A stretch of DNA of 31,499 nucleotides. It comes from CAKSHP01 sp045636325 (GTDB lineage Bacteria; Bacillota; Clostridia; UBA1381; UMGS1253). Within the stretch, counting starts at the first letter, position 1; every line of letters starts with the position of its first letter. The position numbers were made by a program, and so were the translations under genes. Positions 13,724 to 21,464 of the stretch are shown one piece after another. The stretch is taken from contig JAZTXH010000003.1 of NCBI GenBank assembly GCA_045636325.1, forward strand, positions 1-31,499. The letters are read 5' to 3'. The notes under the pieces were generated by a model. That model saw nothing but the letters and a program-made list of their open reading frames with translations, was not told the DNA's origin and searched no databases.

Positions 13724-14488
13724 ATGGATAAACTTTCTTTTAAGCTTGTGGTGTTTGAGGGGCCATTAGACCTTCTTTTGCACCTGATAAGCAAAAACAA
13801 AGTTAATATTTATGATATACCCATAAAAGAGATTACAACGCAATACTTTGAGGTAATAGAGCAGATGCAAAAGATGGACCTTGACGTGTCAAGTGAGTTT
13901 ATTATAATGGCGGCGCAGCTCCTTTATATTAAATCAAAAATGCTTTTGCCTCAAGATGAAGAGGAGCAAGAGGAAGACCCCCGTGATGACCTTGCAAACA
14001 GACTTTTAGAATACAAAAAATACAAAGAAGTCTCGGGATATTTAAGAGAGCATGAATTTTCATCAAAATATATGTTTTTTAAAACACCTGATGATGTTAA
14101 ACCTAAGGTTTTGGAATATACGGGCGAATTTGATATACAAGCTCTTACAGAGGCTTTTTATGATATTTTAGAGCGCACAAAAAGGCGCACACCGCCGCCG
14201 AAGAAAATTTTTGACGGAATTGTTAAACGAAGTGTGGTATCTGTTAAAGATAAGATTTCAGATATACTTTCTGCCATTTCCGATGGTAAAAAGATAAGCT
14301 TTAACATATGGTTTGAAAATCTTATTTACAGAGAAGAAATGGTGGCGGCATTTTTAGCGGTGCTTGAGCTTATAAAAGACGGGCGCCTTGCAGCGCGTTA
14401 CATAGCATCCCAAAGAGATTTTGAGCTTTCAGAAGGGGACAAGAGCGGATATACCAAAGATTATAATGGGGAAGATGAATATGAATAA
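13724..14488 (+). CDS. scpA: Segregation and condensation protein A
   Basis: 254 residues beginning F-K-L-V-V-F-E-G-P-L-D-L-L-L-H-L-I, the ScpA/kleisin N-terminus. Acidic linkers and a C-terminal winged helix (E-E-M-V-A-A-F-L-A-V-L-E-L-I-K) complete it. ScpA bridges the head domains of SMC and joins ScpB to form the bacterial condensin that compacts and separates chromosomes. The ATG at 13724 follows AAAAGGTG. It overlaps scpB by 8 bases, so the two subunits are coupled. The last residues form an acidic tail. Confidence 0.96.
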   Translation: MDKLSFKLVVFEGPLDLLLHLISKNKVNIYDIPIKEITTQYFEVIEQMQKMDLDVSSEFIIMAAQLLYIKSKMLLPQDEEEQEEDPRDDLANRLLEYKKYKEVSGYLREHEFSSKYMFFKTPDDVKPKVLEYTGEFDIQALTEAFYDILERTKRRTPPPKKIFDGIVKRSVVSVKDKISDILSAISDGKKISFNIWFENLIYREEMVAAFLAVLELIKDGRLAARYIASQRDFELSEGDKSGYTKDYNGEDEYE

Positions 14489-15029
14489 ATTGCACGGTAT
14501 ACTTGAAAGTGTACTTTTTGCGGCAGGCGAAGCAGTTAAGGCTGATAAGCTTGCTGAAATTGCGGGTGTCAGTGAAGGAGACATTCATGATGAAATGAAA
14601 AAAATCCAAAAATATTATGAAAATGAAAGTCGCGGCTTTGCAATTCTTGAAATTGACGAGGGTTATCAGATTTGCACAAGACCTGAGTATTACAGTTATG
14701 TTCAGGAAATTGCAGGTATAAGACGGCAACAGGGGCTTTCGAATGCTGCCCTTGAGGTTTTAAGCATAGTTGCGTATAATCAACCTGTTACAAAGGGAAC
14801 GATAGAGTATGTGCGCGGTGTTAACAGTGACGGCGCAGTGTACCGCCTTGTTGAGCGAGGCTTGATTGAAGAAAAGGGAAGGCTTGATGCGCCGGGTAAA
14901 CCTATTTTGTATGTTACAACGCAGGAATTTTTAAGAAATTTCGGTTTAAAAACTTTAGAAGATTTGCCGGATTTAGAGGCGGAAATTGAAACACCTGAAT
15001 ATGGCGAACAGCTTAGCATAGATATTTAA
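14481..15029 (+). CDS. scpB: Segregation and condensation protein B
   Basis: 182 residues, typical for ScpB: two winged-helix domains with I-L-E-S-V-L-F-A-A-G-E at the start and A-L-E-V-L-S-I-V-A-Y-N-Q-P-V-T-K near the middle, then V-Y-R-L-V-E-R-G-L-I. It dimerises and binds ScpA in the SMC complex. I chose the ATG at 14481 (GGGGAAG about 6 bases upstream); ATG 14475 is in frame but touches the ribosome site, and earlier starts lie deep in scpA. Confidence 0.95.
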   Translation: MNKLHGILESVLFAAGEAVKADKLAEIAGVSEGDIHDEMKKIQKYYENESRGFAILEIDEGYQICTRPEYYSYVQEIAGIRRQQGLSNAALEVLSIVAYNQPVTKGTIEYVRGVNSDGAVYRLVERGLIEEKGRLDAPGKPILYVTTQEFLRNFGLKTLEDLPDLEAEIETPEYGEQLSIDI

Positions 15030-15054
15030 AAAAAGTAACAGAGGGGGCAATTGT

Positions 15055-15651
15055 ATGATATGGCTGATATGTGTTTTGGCATTATTTGTAATACTTTTGC
15101 TCATTCCCATAAGAGTAAGTGCTGAATATGTATATTCTCTTGAAAAAAAGCAGAATATATTTAAAGTAAAGATATTTGGCATAAGCGTTTATGAAAGTGG
15201 AAAAGTCAAAGACAATAAAAATGAAAATTCAGGCAGTGAACCATCTGAAAAAAGCAAATTTAGTTTTGAAGAATTTAAAGGCATTTTTAAAAAGTGGGAC
15301 ACTGATGAAGAGAATATAAAAAAACATATTGGAAATGCTTTAAAAAGCTTAAGGCGTGTTGCTGCTTTAAAAAAAGCTTATTTTAAAACAGAATTCGGAC
15401 TGGGTGATGCAGCGCTGACAGGAATTTTTTCAGGTGTTGCATATGGCGTTGTATATAATATTTTTGCAGTGATTTATTATTATTTTAATATAAAAAAGAA
15501 AAATCTTGATATACATGTCTGCCCTGATTTTACAAAAGAAAAAGCAGAGGTTTCGGCAAAGTTAATTTTTGGTGCCAGGTTGTTTTTTGCAGGTATTGCA
15601 GTTTTTGATATTATAAAGGCATATAATAAATTAAAAAAGAAAAATGCATAA
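15055..15651 (+). CDS. DUF2953 domain-containing membrane protein
   Basis: 198 residues. One N-terminal membrane helix (1-19) is followed by I-P-I-R-V-S-A-E-Y, a Lys/Glu/Ser-rich linker (about 55-80), then the C-terminal DUF2953 portion with T-E-F-G-L-G-D-A-A-L-T-G and a second hydrophobic stretch. DUF2953 proteins lie next to ytfJ/gerW in many spore formers, as here, where ytfJ follows after about 60 bases. A role in spore or envelope function is suggested by that pairing only. GGGGGC lies upstream of the ATG at 15055. Confidence 0.85.
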   Translation: MIWLICVLALFVILLLIPIRVSAEYVYSLEKKQNIFKVKIFGISVYESGKVKDNKNENSGSEPSEKSKFSFEEFKGIFKKWDTDEENIKKHIGNALKSLRRVAALKKAYFKTEFGLGDAALTGIFSGVAYGVVYNIFAVIYYYFNIKKKNLDIHVCPDFTKEKAEVSAKLIFGARLFFAGIAVFDIIKAYNKLKKKNA

Positions 15652-15713
15652 AAAAGTAAATAAATACGAAAAAGTATTTTTTAATAAAAATTTTTAAGAG
15701 GCGGTGTATTATT

Positions 15714-16133
15714 ATGAGTCATCCTATTGAAGGCATTATGCAAACAGCTTTGCAGAATATTAAAGAAATGGTTGATGTAAGAACTATTGTTGGAGATCCG
15801 GTGGATACTCCTGACGGTACAGTTATTATCCCTATTTCAAAAGTATCTTTTGGCTTTGCGGCCGGCGGAAGTGAGTTTGGAAAAAAAAGCGATAGCGGCT
15901 CTGCTATGTTTGGTGGCGGTGCCGGCGGCGGAGTTTCAATTTCTCCGGTTGCGTTTATGGTGGTAGGGCAGAATCAGATTAAACTTGTTCCTGTGGCAAA
16001 TTCTTTATCTTCCGTTGATAAAATTATTGACGCTGTTCCCGGAATAATTGAGAAGGTAAACAATAAGCTTGTGAAAATGAAAAATGACAAAAAGGCTAAA
16101 AATGAAGCTGTAGCAGTTAAAGACGCTGAATAA
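15714..16133 (+). CDS. ytfJ: GerW/YtfJ family sporulation protein
   Basis: 139 residues matching YtfJ: starts H-P-I-E-G-I-M-Q-T-A-L-Q-N-I-K-E-M-V-D, then G-D-P-V, V-I-I-P-I-S-K-V-S-F-G-F-A-A-G-G and a glycine-rich A-M-F-G-G-G-A-G-G-G-V. In Bacillus, GerW is needed for germination of spores with certain nutrients and is made in the forespore. Its presence supports a spore-forming host. It is the last gene of the scpAB operon, followed 4 bases later by a strong terminator. A Lys-rich tail (about 118-139) is less conserved. The ribosome site is AGGCGG. Confidence 0.93.
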   Translation: MSHPIEGIMQTALQNIKEMVDVRTIVGDPVDTPDGTVIIPISKVSFGFAAGGSEFGKKSDSGSAMFGGGAGGGVSISPVAFMVVGQNQIKLVPVANSLSSVDKIIDAVPGIIEKVNNKLVKMKNDKKAKNEAVAVKDAE

Positions 16134-16136
16134 TAA

Positions 16137-16185
16137 AAAAGCAGAAATTCTCATTATCAATGTGATAGTGGGAATTTCTGCTTTT
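16137..16185. terminator. Bidirectional terminator between ytfJ and the convergent gene
   Basis: A 14-bp perfect stem (16137-16150 with 16172-16185) with A and T runs on its flanks. It serves ytfJ on the plus strand and the Pro-rich protein gene on the minus strand. Confidence 0.85.
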
Positions 16186-16197
16186 ACATATTAAAAA

Positions 16198-16992
16198 TTA
16201 TTCTGCACCTTGCTGAGTTTGCGTATCGTTTGAAACCGGTGCCTGTGGCTGTGGTTGTGCAGGTGCCTGAGCGGGAGCGGGAGAAGAAACGGGAGCCGTA
16301 GTCTGTGACGGGGACTGTGGCATTTCAGAAGGCTGAGGAGTTGCAGTGCTTTGCACCGTTGGCTCAGGTTCGCCGTTTGTTATGTTGTTTTCCGTTGAAG
16401 CATCACCGTAAGGCGTTTGTGTATTAGCTTCAGTCGGTTCTGCAGGTTGCAGCTCTGATTTAGGTTGAATTTGCGGAGCAGGTGAATCAGCGGGTGTGCT
16501 TTCTTCACTTGCTGAATATGGAGTGTCCTGATATATTTCAAGATTAAGTGTTTTGATTTTCTCTTTTATTAATTCGCTACCTGAATAAGACTGATGCAAA
16601 TGTTCTAAAATTTCACAGGCGGCTTTTGCATTTCCCAATGTAACAAGAATATCAATTGCATCAATAATCTGTTTATCGCTTATACTTTTTGTGCCGCAAA
16701 ATTCAATGCATGAATTAATCGTTGAAAGAAAATCTCTTGCCACAGTATTGCTATTTAAAAGGACAAGTGCATTTAAACCTTTTTCATATGCTTCAAGGCG
16801 GTCAGAGTCTACGTTTTGAGCAATTGTATATTCCGACACTGCGCGGATGTAATTATAATTTTCCATAGCTTTGTCACCATTACGAATTGCCTTTTCATAA
16901 GGGGACTGCAAAAATACGGTTATAAGAAAAACCACGCATGCAATCATAGCAAGTGTAATAACTATAGGAATGGTGTAAGTTCGTCTTTTCAT
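16198..16992 (-). CDS. Membrane-anchored protein with Pro/Gln/Thr-rich tail
   Basis: 264 residues. A short basic start and one membrane helix (about 8-28) are followed by an alpha-helical part (about 31-150) that resembles degenerate TPRs (A-I-R-N-G-D-K-A-M-E-N-Y-N-Y), then a low-complexity tail (about 155-264) rich in Pro, Gln, Thr, Ser and Ala that probably spans the cell wall. I know no family. AGAGGA lies about 7 bases ahead of the ATG at 16992. No strong promoter lies in the 43-base gap to the truncated xpt fragment, so its transcript may come from the xpt promoter at 17265-17292. Confidence 0.75.
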   Translation of the reverse strand: MKRRTYTIPIVITLAMIACVVFLITVFLQSPYEKAIRNGDKAMENYNYIRAVSEYTIAQNVDSDRLEAYEKGLNALVLLNSNTVARDFLSTINSCIEFCGTKSISDKQIIDAIDILVTLGNAKAACEILEHLHQSYSGSELIKEKIKTLNLEIYQDTPYSASEESTPADSPAPQIQPKSELQPAEPTEANTQTPYGDASTENNITNGEPEPTVQSTATPQPSEMPQSPSQTTAPVSSPAPAQAPAQPQPQAPVSNDTQTQQGAE

Positions 16993-17035
16993 TATAAATC
17001 CTCTTTAATAATTAAAATATAATTGTATGATATTT

Positions 17036-17218
17036 TTATTTTCTACAACAAAATAAGTCTTTAGCCAGATTTATTTCCTTGTGAGAAAAAAGCCTCTTGA
17101 ATTTAAGACCCATTTCGTTCATCAAAGCCATATCTGCCTGATGATTTAAAAACATATCAACCTTTGCAATATCGTCGCCTATTATCTGCCACTTTGATAG
17201 TATATAATTTTCCGACAT
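17036..17218 (-). pseudogene. xpt: N-terminal fragment of xanthine phosphoribosyltransferase
   Basis: 60 codons. Residues about 5-45 read I-L-S-K-W-Q-I-I-G-D-D-I-A-K-V-D-M-F-L-N-H-Q-A-D with M-N-E-M-G-L-K-F following, which matches the N-terminus of Xpt (typically about 190 residues, with V-D-x-F-L-N-H-Q). The match then stops and the frame ends with unrelated residues, so the PRPP-binding and catalytic parts are missing. No clear ribosome site precedes the ATG at 17218, but a good promoter remains upstream (17265-17292). It is best read as the remnant of a purine salvage gene cut off by a deletion that brought the Pro-rich protein gene next to its promoter. Confidence 0.65.
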
Positions 17219-17264
17219 TTACATATTATTTACCACAGCTTCATATACTGGCATGTATAAACCT

Positions 17265-17292
17265 ATTCTACCACAAAAAATAAAAAAATCAA
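17265..17292 (-). promoter_or_regulatory. Promoter ahead of the xpt remnant
   Basis: TTGATT (17292-17287), 16-base spacer, TAGAAT (17270-17265), minus strand. I do not see a purine riboswitch in the short leader. Confidence 0.65.
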
Positions 17293-17310
17293 TACTTTAA
17301 GTGTAAAATA

Positions 17311-17339
17311 TTGACATGGTAATAAAATATTGATATGAT
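17311..17339 (+). promoter_or_regulatory. Promoter of the FAD-dependent oxidoreductase gene
   Basis: TTGACA (17311-17316), 17-base spacer, TATGAT (17334-17339). It is divergent to the xpt promoter. Confidence 0.75.
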
Positions 17340-17373
17340 AATTAAAAAATGCTTTTAAAGCAGGTGAATTATT

Positions 17374-18774
17374 ATGAAATATGATGTTGTCATTGTGGGT
17401 GCAGGTCCGGCTGGAATTTTTACTGCACTTGAAATGATTGAAAAAAGGCCTGATAAAAAAATTATTATAGTTGAAAAAGGTGTAGCTATTGAAAACAGAA
17501 AGTGCCCTAAAAGCAAAGTGGGGCATTGTGTGAGCTGTAAGCCACACTGTCATATAACAACGGGATTTTCAGGCGCAGGTGCATTTTCTGATGGAAAACT
17601 GTCTTTGAGTTATGAGGTTGGCGGTGATTTGCCTGAGCTCATAGGTAATGATTTTGCACAGCAGATGATAGAGTATACAGATAAAATATATTTAAGCTTT
17701 GGGGCAGACAGTCATGTTGAAGGGGTAAGTGAGCCGGAAAAAATTAAGGAAATAAGAAAAAGAGCTATTCAGGCAGGCTTAAAGCTTGTTGATTGCCCTA
17801 TACGTCATCTTGGAACGGAAAAGGCTCAGGATATTTATTACGCTATAGAAAAGAAGCTTATGGAAATGGGCGTGGAAATCCGCTTTGGCTGTCAGTGTAA
17901 TGATTTAATATTAAAAGACGGAAAATGCCTTGGAATAAATGTTGAAGATGTGAAAAGCGGAACTGCAGATGAAATTTTCGCAACTGATACAATTGTTGCC
18001 ACAGGACGCCGCGGGGCAGACTGGCTTGAAAAATTATGTCAGGAACATTCTATTGCTCATCAGCCGGGCACTGTTGATATTGGTGTGCGTGTAGAAGTAA
18101 GAAATGAAATAATGGAGGATGTAAACAAGGTTTTGTATGAATCGAAGCTCGTAGGATATCCGCTGCCGTTTAAAAACAAGGTAAGAACATTTTGTCAGAA
18201 TCCGGGCGGATTTGTAAGTCAGGAAAATTATGATAATGGTTTGGCAGTGGTAAACGGTCACAGCTATAAGGATATAAAATCAAACAATACAAACCTTGCG
18301 ATTTTGTGTTCACACAATTTTACAGAGCCTTTTAATCAGCCGATTTTATATGCGCAAAAAGTCGGTGAACTTACAAATATGCTTGCAAACGGGCAGATTT
18401 TAGTGCAAAGATTTGGTGATATTTTAGAAGGAAAACGCACATGGCAAAAAGAACTTTCAAGGTCAAATGTAAAGCCTACCATACCCGATGCAGTGGCAGG
18501 TGATATTACTGCGGCAATGCCGTATCGCTCAATGACAAATATTATCAATTTTATGAAAGCGGTTGACCATGTGGTGCCGGGATTTGCAGGCCCTGAAACC
18601 CTTTTGTATTCTCCTGAACTTAAGTTTTACTCAAATAAAGTAAAAATGGATAAAGATTTTAACACAAATCTTGAGGGGCTTCATTGTCTTGGTGATTCAA
18701 GCGGGTGGACACGTGGTCTTATGATGGCATCTGTTATGGGTGTTTTGATGGGACAAAAGCTTGCTGAAAAATAG
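17374..18774 (+). CDS. NAD(P)/FAD-dependent oxidoreductase (COG2509 type)
   Basis: 466 residues. The FAD-binding loop V-G-A-G-P-A-G is at about 7-13 and a second dinucleotide contact is the E-K-G that ends the next strand. A Cys cluster (K-C-P-K-S-K-V-G-H-C-V-S-C-K-P-H-C) at about 48-64 is typical of the COG2509 group of uncharacterised flavoproteins, as is the G-x-G-A-F-S-D-G-K-L motif after it. The C-terminal G-D-S-S-G-W-T-R-G closes the FAD site. The reaction and substrate are unknown; the Cys cluster may bind metal or take part in redox chemistry. It is a single gene between its own promoter and a terminator. GCAGGTG lies upstream of the ATG. Confidence 0.88.
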   Translation: MKYDVVIVGAGPAGIFTALEMIEKRPDKKIIIVEKGVAIENRKCPKSKVGHCVSCKPHCHITTGFSGAGAFSDGKLSLSYEVGGDLPELIGNDFAQQMIEYTDKIYLSFGADSHVEGVSEPEKIKEIRKRAIQAGLKLVDCPIRHLGTEKAQDIYYAIEKKLMEMGVEIRFGCQCNDLILKDGKCLGINVEDVKSGTADEIFATDTIVATGRRGADWLEKLCQEHSIAHQPGTVDIGVRVEVRNEIMEDVNKVLYESKLVGYPLPFKNKVRTFCQNPGGFVSQENYDNGLAVVNGHSYKDIKSNNTNLAILCSHNFTEPFNQPILYAQKVGELTNMLANGQILVQRFGDILEGKRTWQKELSRSNVKPTIPDAVAGDITAAMPYRSMTNIINFMKAVDHVVPGFAGPETLLYSPELKFYSNKVKMDKDFNTNLEGLHCLGDSSGWTRGLMMASVMGVLMGQKLAEK

Positions 18775-18778
18775 AAAT

Positions 18779-18820
18779 ACCGCTTCAAATATGGCGTTTT
18801 TCATTTGAAGCGGTGTTTTT
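18779..18820. terminator. Bidirectional terminator
   Basis: A 12-bp perfect stem (18779-18790 with 18803-18814) followed by GTTTTTTTATTT. It separates the flavoprotein gene from the convergent deacetylase gene. Confidence 0.88.
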
Positions 18821-19675
18821 TTATTTAAGCTTTTTCATAAATTCACTGCTTTGTATACCGCTTTGACGGTTAAATCTTCCAAGGCAGTAAAGGCTTTGCG
18901 GGTTACGGGTGATTGTGTTAAGCTTTTCTTCGCATCCGAGGCTTATTGAAAAACCGACATTTTTAATAACGTCTTTTGAACTTTCGCAGCAACTTCCGAA
19001 AGGATATGTAAAAATTGCAGGCAGCATGGAAAGCTTGTCGTAAAAAAGATTTTGCGCTTTATTAAGGTCATCAAAAAGCATTTTCTTATAATCTTCTACT
19101 TTTTCGCCTAATATGATGCTTGTGCCCGCGCGACCGTCCAGCTTGTGTAAATCATAACTGTGATTTGCAAGTTCGACTCTGCCGCTTGCAATAAGTGTTT
19201 TGATTTCTTCAAAGTTAAGATATGAATAAGCAGGGTTTCTGTTTTTTTCGTTTTCTGATTTTTCTGTGTATATACCAACCGCAGAAACAACTGCCTTAAG
19301 GTCATATTTTTCAAGCAAATCAAAAACATATGTAAGGTTGTTTAAATGACCGTCATCAAATGTTATCATAACCGGTTTTTCGCAAATATCCCCGCCGTTT
19401 ACAAAGTTAATTAAATCGTGGCTCAATACTGCGGTGTATCCGTTCTCTTTCAAATATTTAAAATCTTCTTCTAGGGTAGCAGGACTTATAACATATTTTC
19501 CCTGAGAGGAGGGATTTTTTAAAATGCTGTGATACATTATAATGGGAAGTGTAATTTCTTTTTTTATATTTTTTACCGAGAATGCCATGTGTGGTATAAA
19601 AAGAGAACAAGATATAATAAGTGTGGATATAATGAATATATTTATACTGCGTTTTTTAATGTTCAATATAAACAT
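18821..19675 (-). CDS. Polysaccharide deacetylase family protein
   Basis: 284 residues. An N-terminal signal-anchor helix (about 10-30) puts the enzyme outside the membrane. The NodB-type domain has its first motif T-F-D-D-G at 105-109 (catalytic base and metal Asp), the two metal His in H-S-Y-D-L-H at 172-177, and a later Y-P-F-G-S motif. Such enzymes remove acetyl groups from peptidoglycan or exopolysaccharide. I preferred the ATG at 19675, which has GGTGAG about 5 bases upstream; the ATG at 19687 directly touches an AAAGG and would add four residues. It is transcribed alone. Confidence 0.88.
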   Translation of the reverse strand: MFILNIKKRSINIFIISTLIISCSLFIPHMAFSVKNIKKEITLPIIMYHSILKNPSSQGKYVISPATLEEDFKYLKENGYTAVLSHDLINFVNGGDICEKPVMITFDDGHLNNLTYVFDLLEKYDLKAVVSAVGIYTEKSENEKNRNPAYSYLNFEEIKTLIASGRVELANHSYDLHKLDGRAGTSIILGEKVEDYKKMLFDDLNKAQNLFYDKLSMLPAIFTYPFGSCCESSKDVIKNVGFSISLGCEEKLNTITRNPQSLYCLGRFNRQSGIQSSEFMKKLK

Positions 19676-20097
19676 TAAACTCACCATCCTTTATTAAATT
19701 ATACGCTTTGCATTTCTGTTGTATGCAATATAAACAAAACAAAAAATGCTTTTTTGCTTATTATTAACGCTTTAATAATCGGTGTTTTTATGATATAATC
19801 CAACGGGAAGTTTCAAAGGAGAAAGGTAAAGACAAAAGGGTCATAAAGCTGATTTAAGTTGGTTGTATGCTAATAATTATAAAGAAAGCAAAATTTGCTG
19901 TTGGTCGGATTTTAATAAGAAGGATACTTTTAAAATGAGTACATTCGTATTTTTTTTTCTTGCATTGGACATTGCATTATGATATACTCTATCTGTATAA
20001 AAAACTTGCACAGAGGCATATTTTTTTATGTTATTTTTAAAAGAAGCAAAAGATAAAATTTCTGGAAAAATTAAACTTTTGTGATGGAGATTGACAT
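19676..20097. other. Intergenic region with two plus-strand promoter-like signals
   Basis: About 420 bases without a gene. A TATAAT at 19794-19799 (extended TGA, weak -35 TTTAAT) would start an RNA near 19806, and the stronger promoter lies at 19960-19988. The 130-base stretch between them has no reading frame of note and a short AGCAAAATTTGCT inverted repeat. I found no known RNA family in it. Upstream parts carry the likely promoter of the minus-strand deacetylase. Confidence 0.45.
19960..19988 (+). promoter_or_regulatory. Promoter for the radical SAM operon
   Basis: TTGCAT (19960-19965), 17-base spacer, TATACT (19983-19988) with an extended TGA. Confidence 0.65.
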
Positions 20098-21039
20098 ATG
20101 AGCGGATTTAAATATTCTTCTGACAATAAAAGATACCATACTTTAAGCTATCATTTAAATCGGAAGTTTGGCGAAAAGATATACAAGGCAGTGATTGATG
20201 CGGGATTTTCCTGCCCTAATATAGACGGAACGCTCTCCGGTGGCGGTTGTAGTTTCTGTCTTGGAGGTTCGGGAGCGTTTACTCATGGGAGCGGCCTTTC
20301 TGTTAAAGAGCAGCTAATGCTTGAAAATGAACGCATAAAAAATAAATACGGAGAAGAAAAAAAGCTTATTGCATATTTTCAGGCTCACACAAATACTCAT
20401 GCACCGGTAGAGGTTTTAAAAGAAAAATTTTATTCAGCTCTTGATTTTGAAAATGTGTGCGCTCTTGCCATTGCAACAAGGCCTGATTGTCTTGAAGATG
20501 AAAAGATTGAGCTTTTATCAGAGCTTAATCGAAAAACATATCTTACAGTTGAGCTGGGCTTGCAGACCGTTAATGATTTAAGTGCAAAGATGTTTAACCG
20601 AGGATATACATTTGATGTTTTTTCAGAGGCTTTTTTGCGGCTTAAAGCAAAGGGAATAAGGGTGTGCGTTCATATTATAAACGGGCTTTACTGTGAAACA
20701 TCTGATGACTGTGTTTTAACCGCAAAAACTCTTGGAGCAATGGGTGTTGATGCAGTAAAAATTTCGCTTTTACATGTTTTAAAGAACACAGGATATGAAA
20801 AGCTTTACAAAGATGACTGGTATAAGCCTATGGAAAAGGATGTTTATATTGATACTGTTTGCCGTCAGATAAGGTATTTGCCACCTGAATGTGTGATTGA
20901 AAGGGTTACTGGTGACGGCGATAAAGAAAATCTTGTTGCACCCTTGTGGAGCCTCAATAAAATTTCTGTTATAGGCGGTATAGACAAGCGTATGGCAGAG
21001 CTTGACATATATCAGGGGGATATGTATTTAAAGGAATAA
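20098..21039 (+). CDS. TIGR01212 family radical SAM protein (YhcC/YtqA-like)
   Basis: 313 residues. The [4Fe-4S]-binding cysteines are C39, C51 and C54 (C-P-N-I-D-G...C-S-F-C), the unusual wide spacing that marks the TIGR01212/YhcC group, with G-G-G just before C51. Further landmarks are Y-F-Q-A-H-T-N-T-H, A-T-R-P-D-C, E-L-G-L-Q-T and H-I-I-N-G-L. These proteins cleave S-adenosylmethionine to make a radical; the substrate is not established. GGAG lies 8 or so bases ahead of the ATG at 20098. It is followed within 10 bases by a DUF2752 gene and then by a beta-lactamase-like gene on the same strand. Confidence 0.93.
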   Translation: MSGFKYSSDNKRYHTLSYHLNRKFGEKIYKAVIDAGFSCPNIDGTLSGGGCSFCLGGSGAFTHGSGLSVKEQLMLENERIKNKYGEEKKLIAYFQAHTNTHAPVEVLKEKFYSALDFENVCALAIATRPDCLEDEKIELLSELNRKTYLTVELGLQTVNDLSAKMFNRGYTFDVFSEAFLRLKAKGIRVCVHIINGLYCETSDDCVLTAKTLGAMGVDAVKISLLHVLKNTGYEKLYKDDWYKPMEKDVYIDTVCRQIRYLPPECVIERVTGDGDKENLVAPLWSLNKISVIGGIDKRMAELDIYQGDMYLKE

Positions 21040-21049
21040 AAGTGATTAT

Positions 21050-21442
21050 ATGGATAGAACTGAAGAAATAAAGAGAAGAAACAAATTTTTAAAGATAACG
21101 TCTTTTATAATTGTAATCGGTGTAATATATGTAATTATAAACCGCGTGTTTCATGCAGGTATTCCGTGCGTATTTTATTCTGTATTTAAAATAAAATGTG
21201 CAGGATGCGGAATGACAAGGGCAACGGTAAGTTTTCTTTTTGGGGATTTACGCTCGGCATTTTCATACAACGCCATCTTTTTAGTGTATTGGTTTGAAAT
21301 AATAAACGTTTATATTTTAAGCGGTATGCGATATATAAAAAGCGGAAGAGTTAAAATAAAGGGAATACATATTGCAGCGGACATTGCAGTTATAAGCATT
21401 ATTTTGATTTACGGGATATTAAGATTGTTTTTAAATATTTAA
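21050..21442 (+). CDS. DUF2752 domain-containing membrane protein
   Basis: 130 residues with three hydrophobic helices (about 15-32, 75-92, 108-127). The signature P-C-V-F-Y...C-A-G-C-G-M-T-R-A at 39-58 is diagnostic of DUF2752: paired cysteines and an Arg next to the membrane, followed by G-D-L-x-x-A-F-x-Y-N. The family is small and of unknown function. It lies 10 bases after the radical SAM gene and is probably co-transcribed; GTGATT rather than a strong ribosome site precedes the ATG, so translation may depend on the upstream gene. Confidence 0.88.
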   Translation: MDRTEEIKRRNKFLKITSFIIVIGVIYVIINRVFHAGIPCVFYSVFKIKCAGCGMTRATVSFLFGDLRSAFSYNAIFLVYWFEIINVYILSGMRYIKSGRVKIKGIHIAADIAVISIILIYGILRLFLNI

Positions 21443-21464
21443 TATGAACAGGAAGATATAATAA

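Noticed and set aside
17221..17264. Purine riboswitch upstream of the xpt remnant
   Set aside because: The leader is too short and lacks the three-way junction core.
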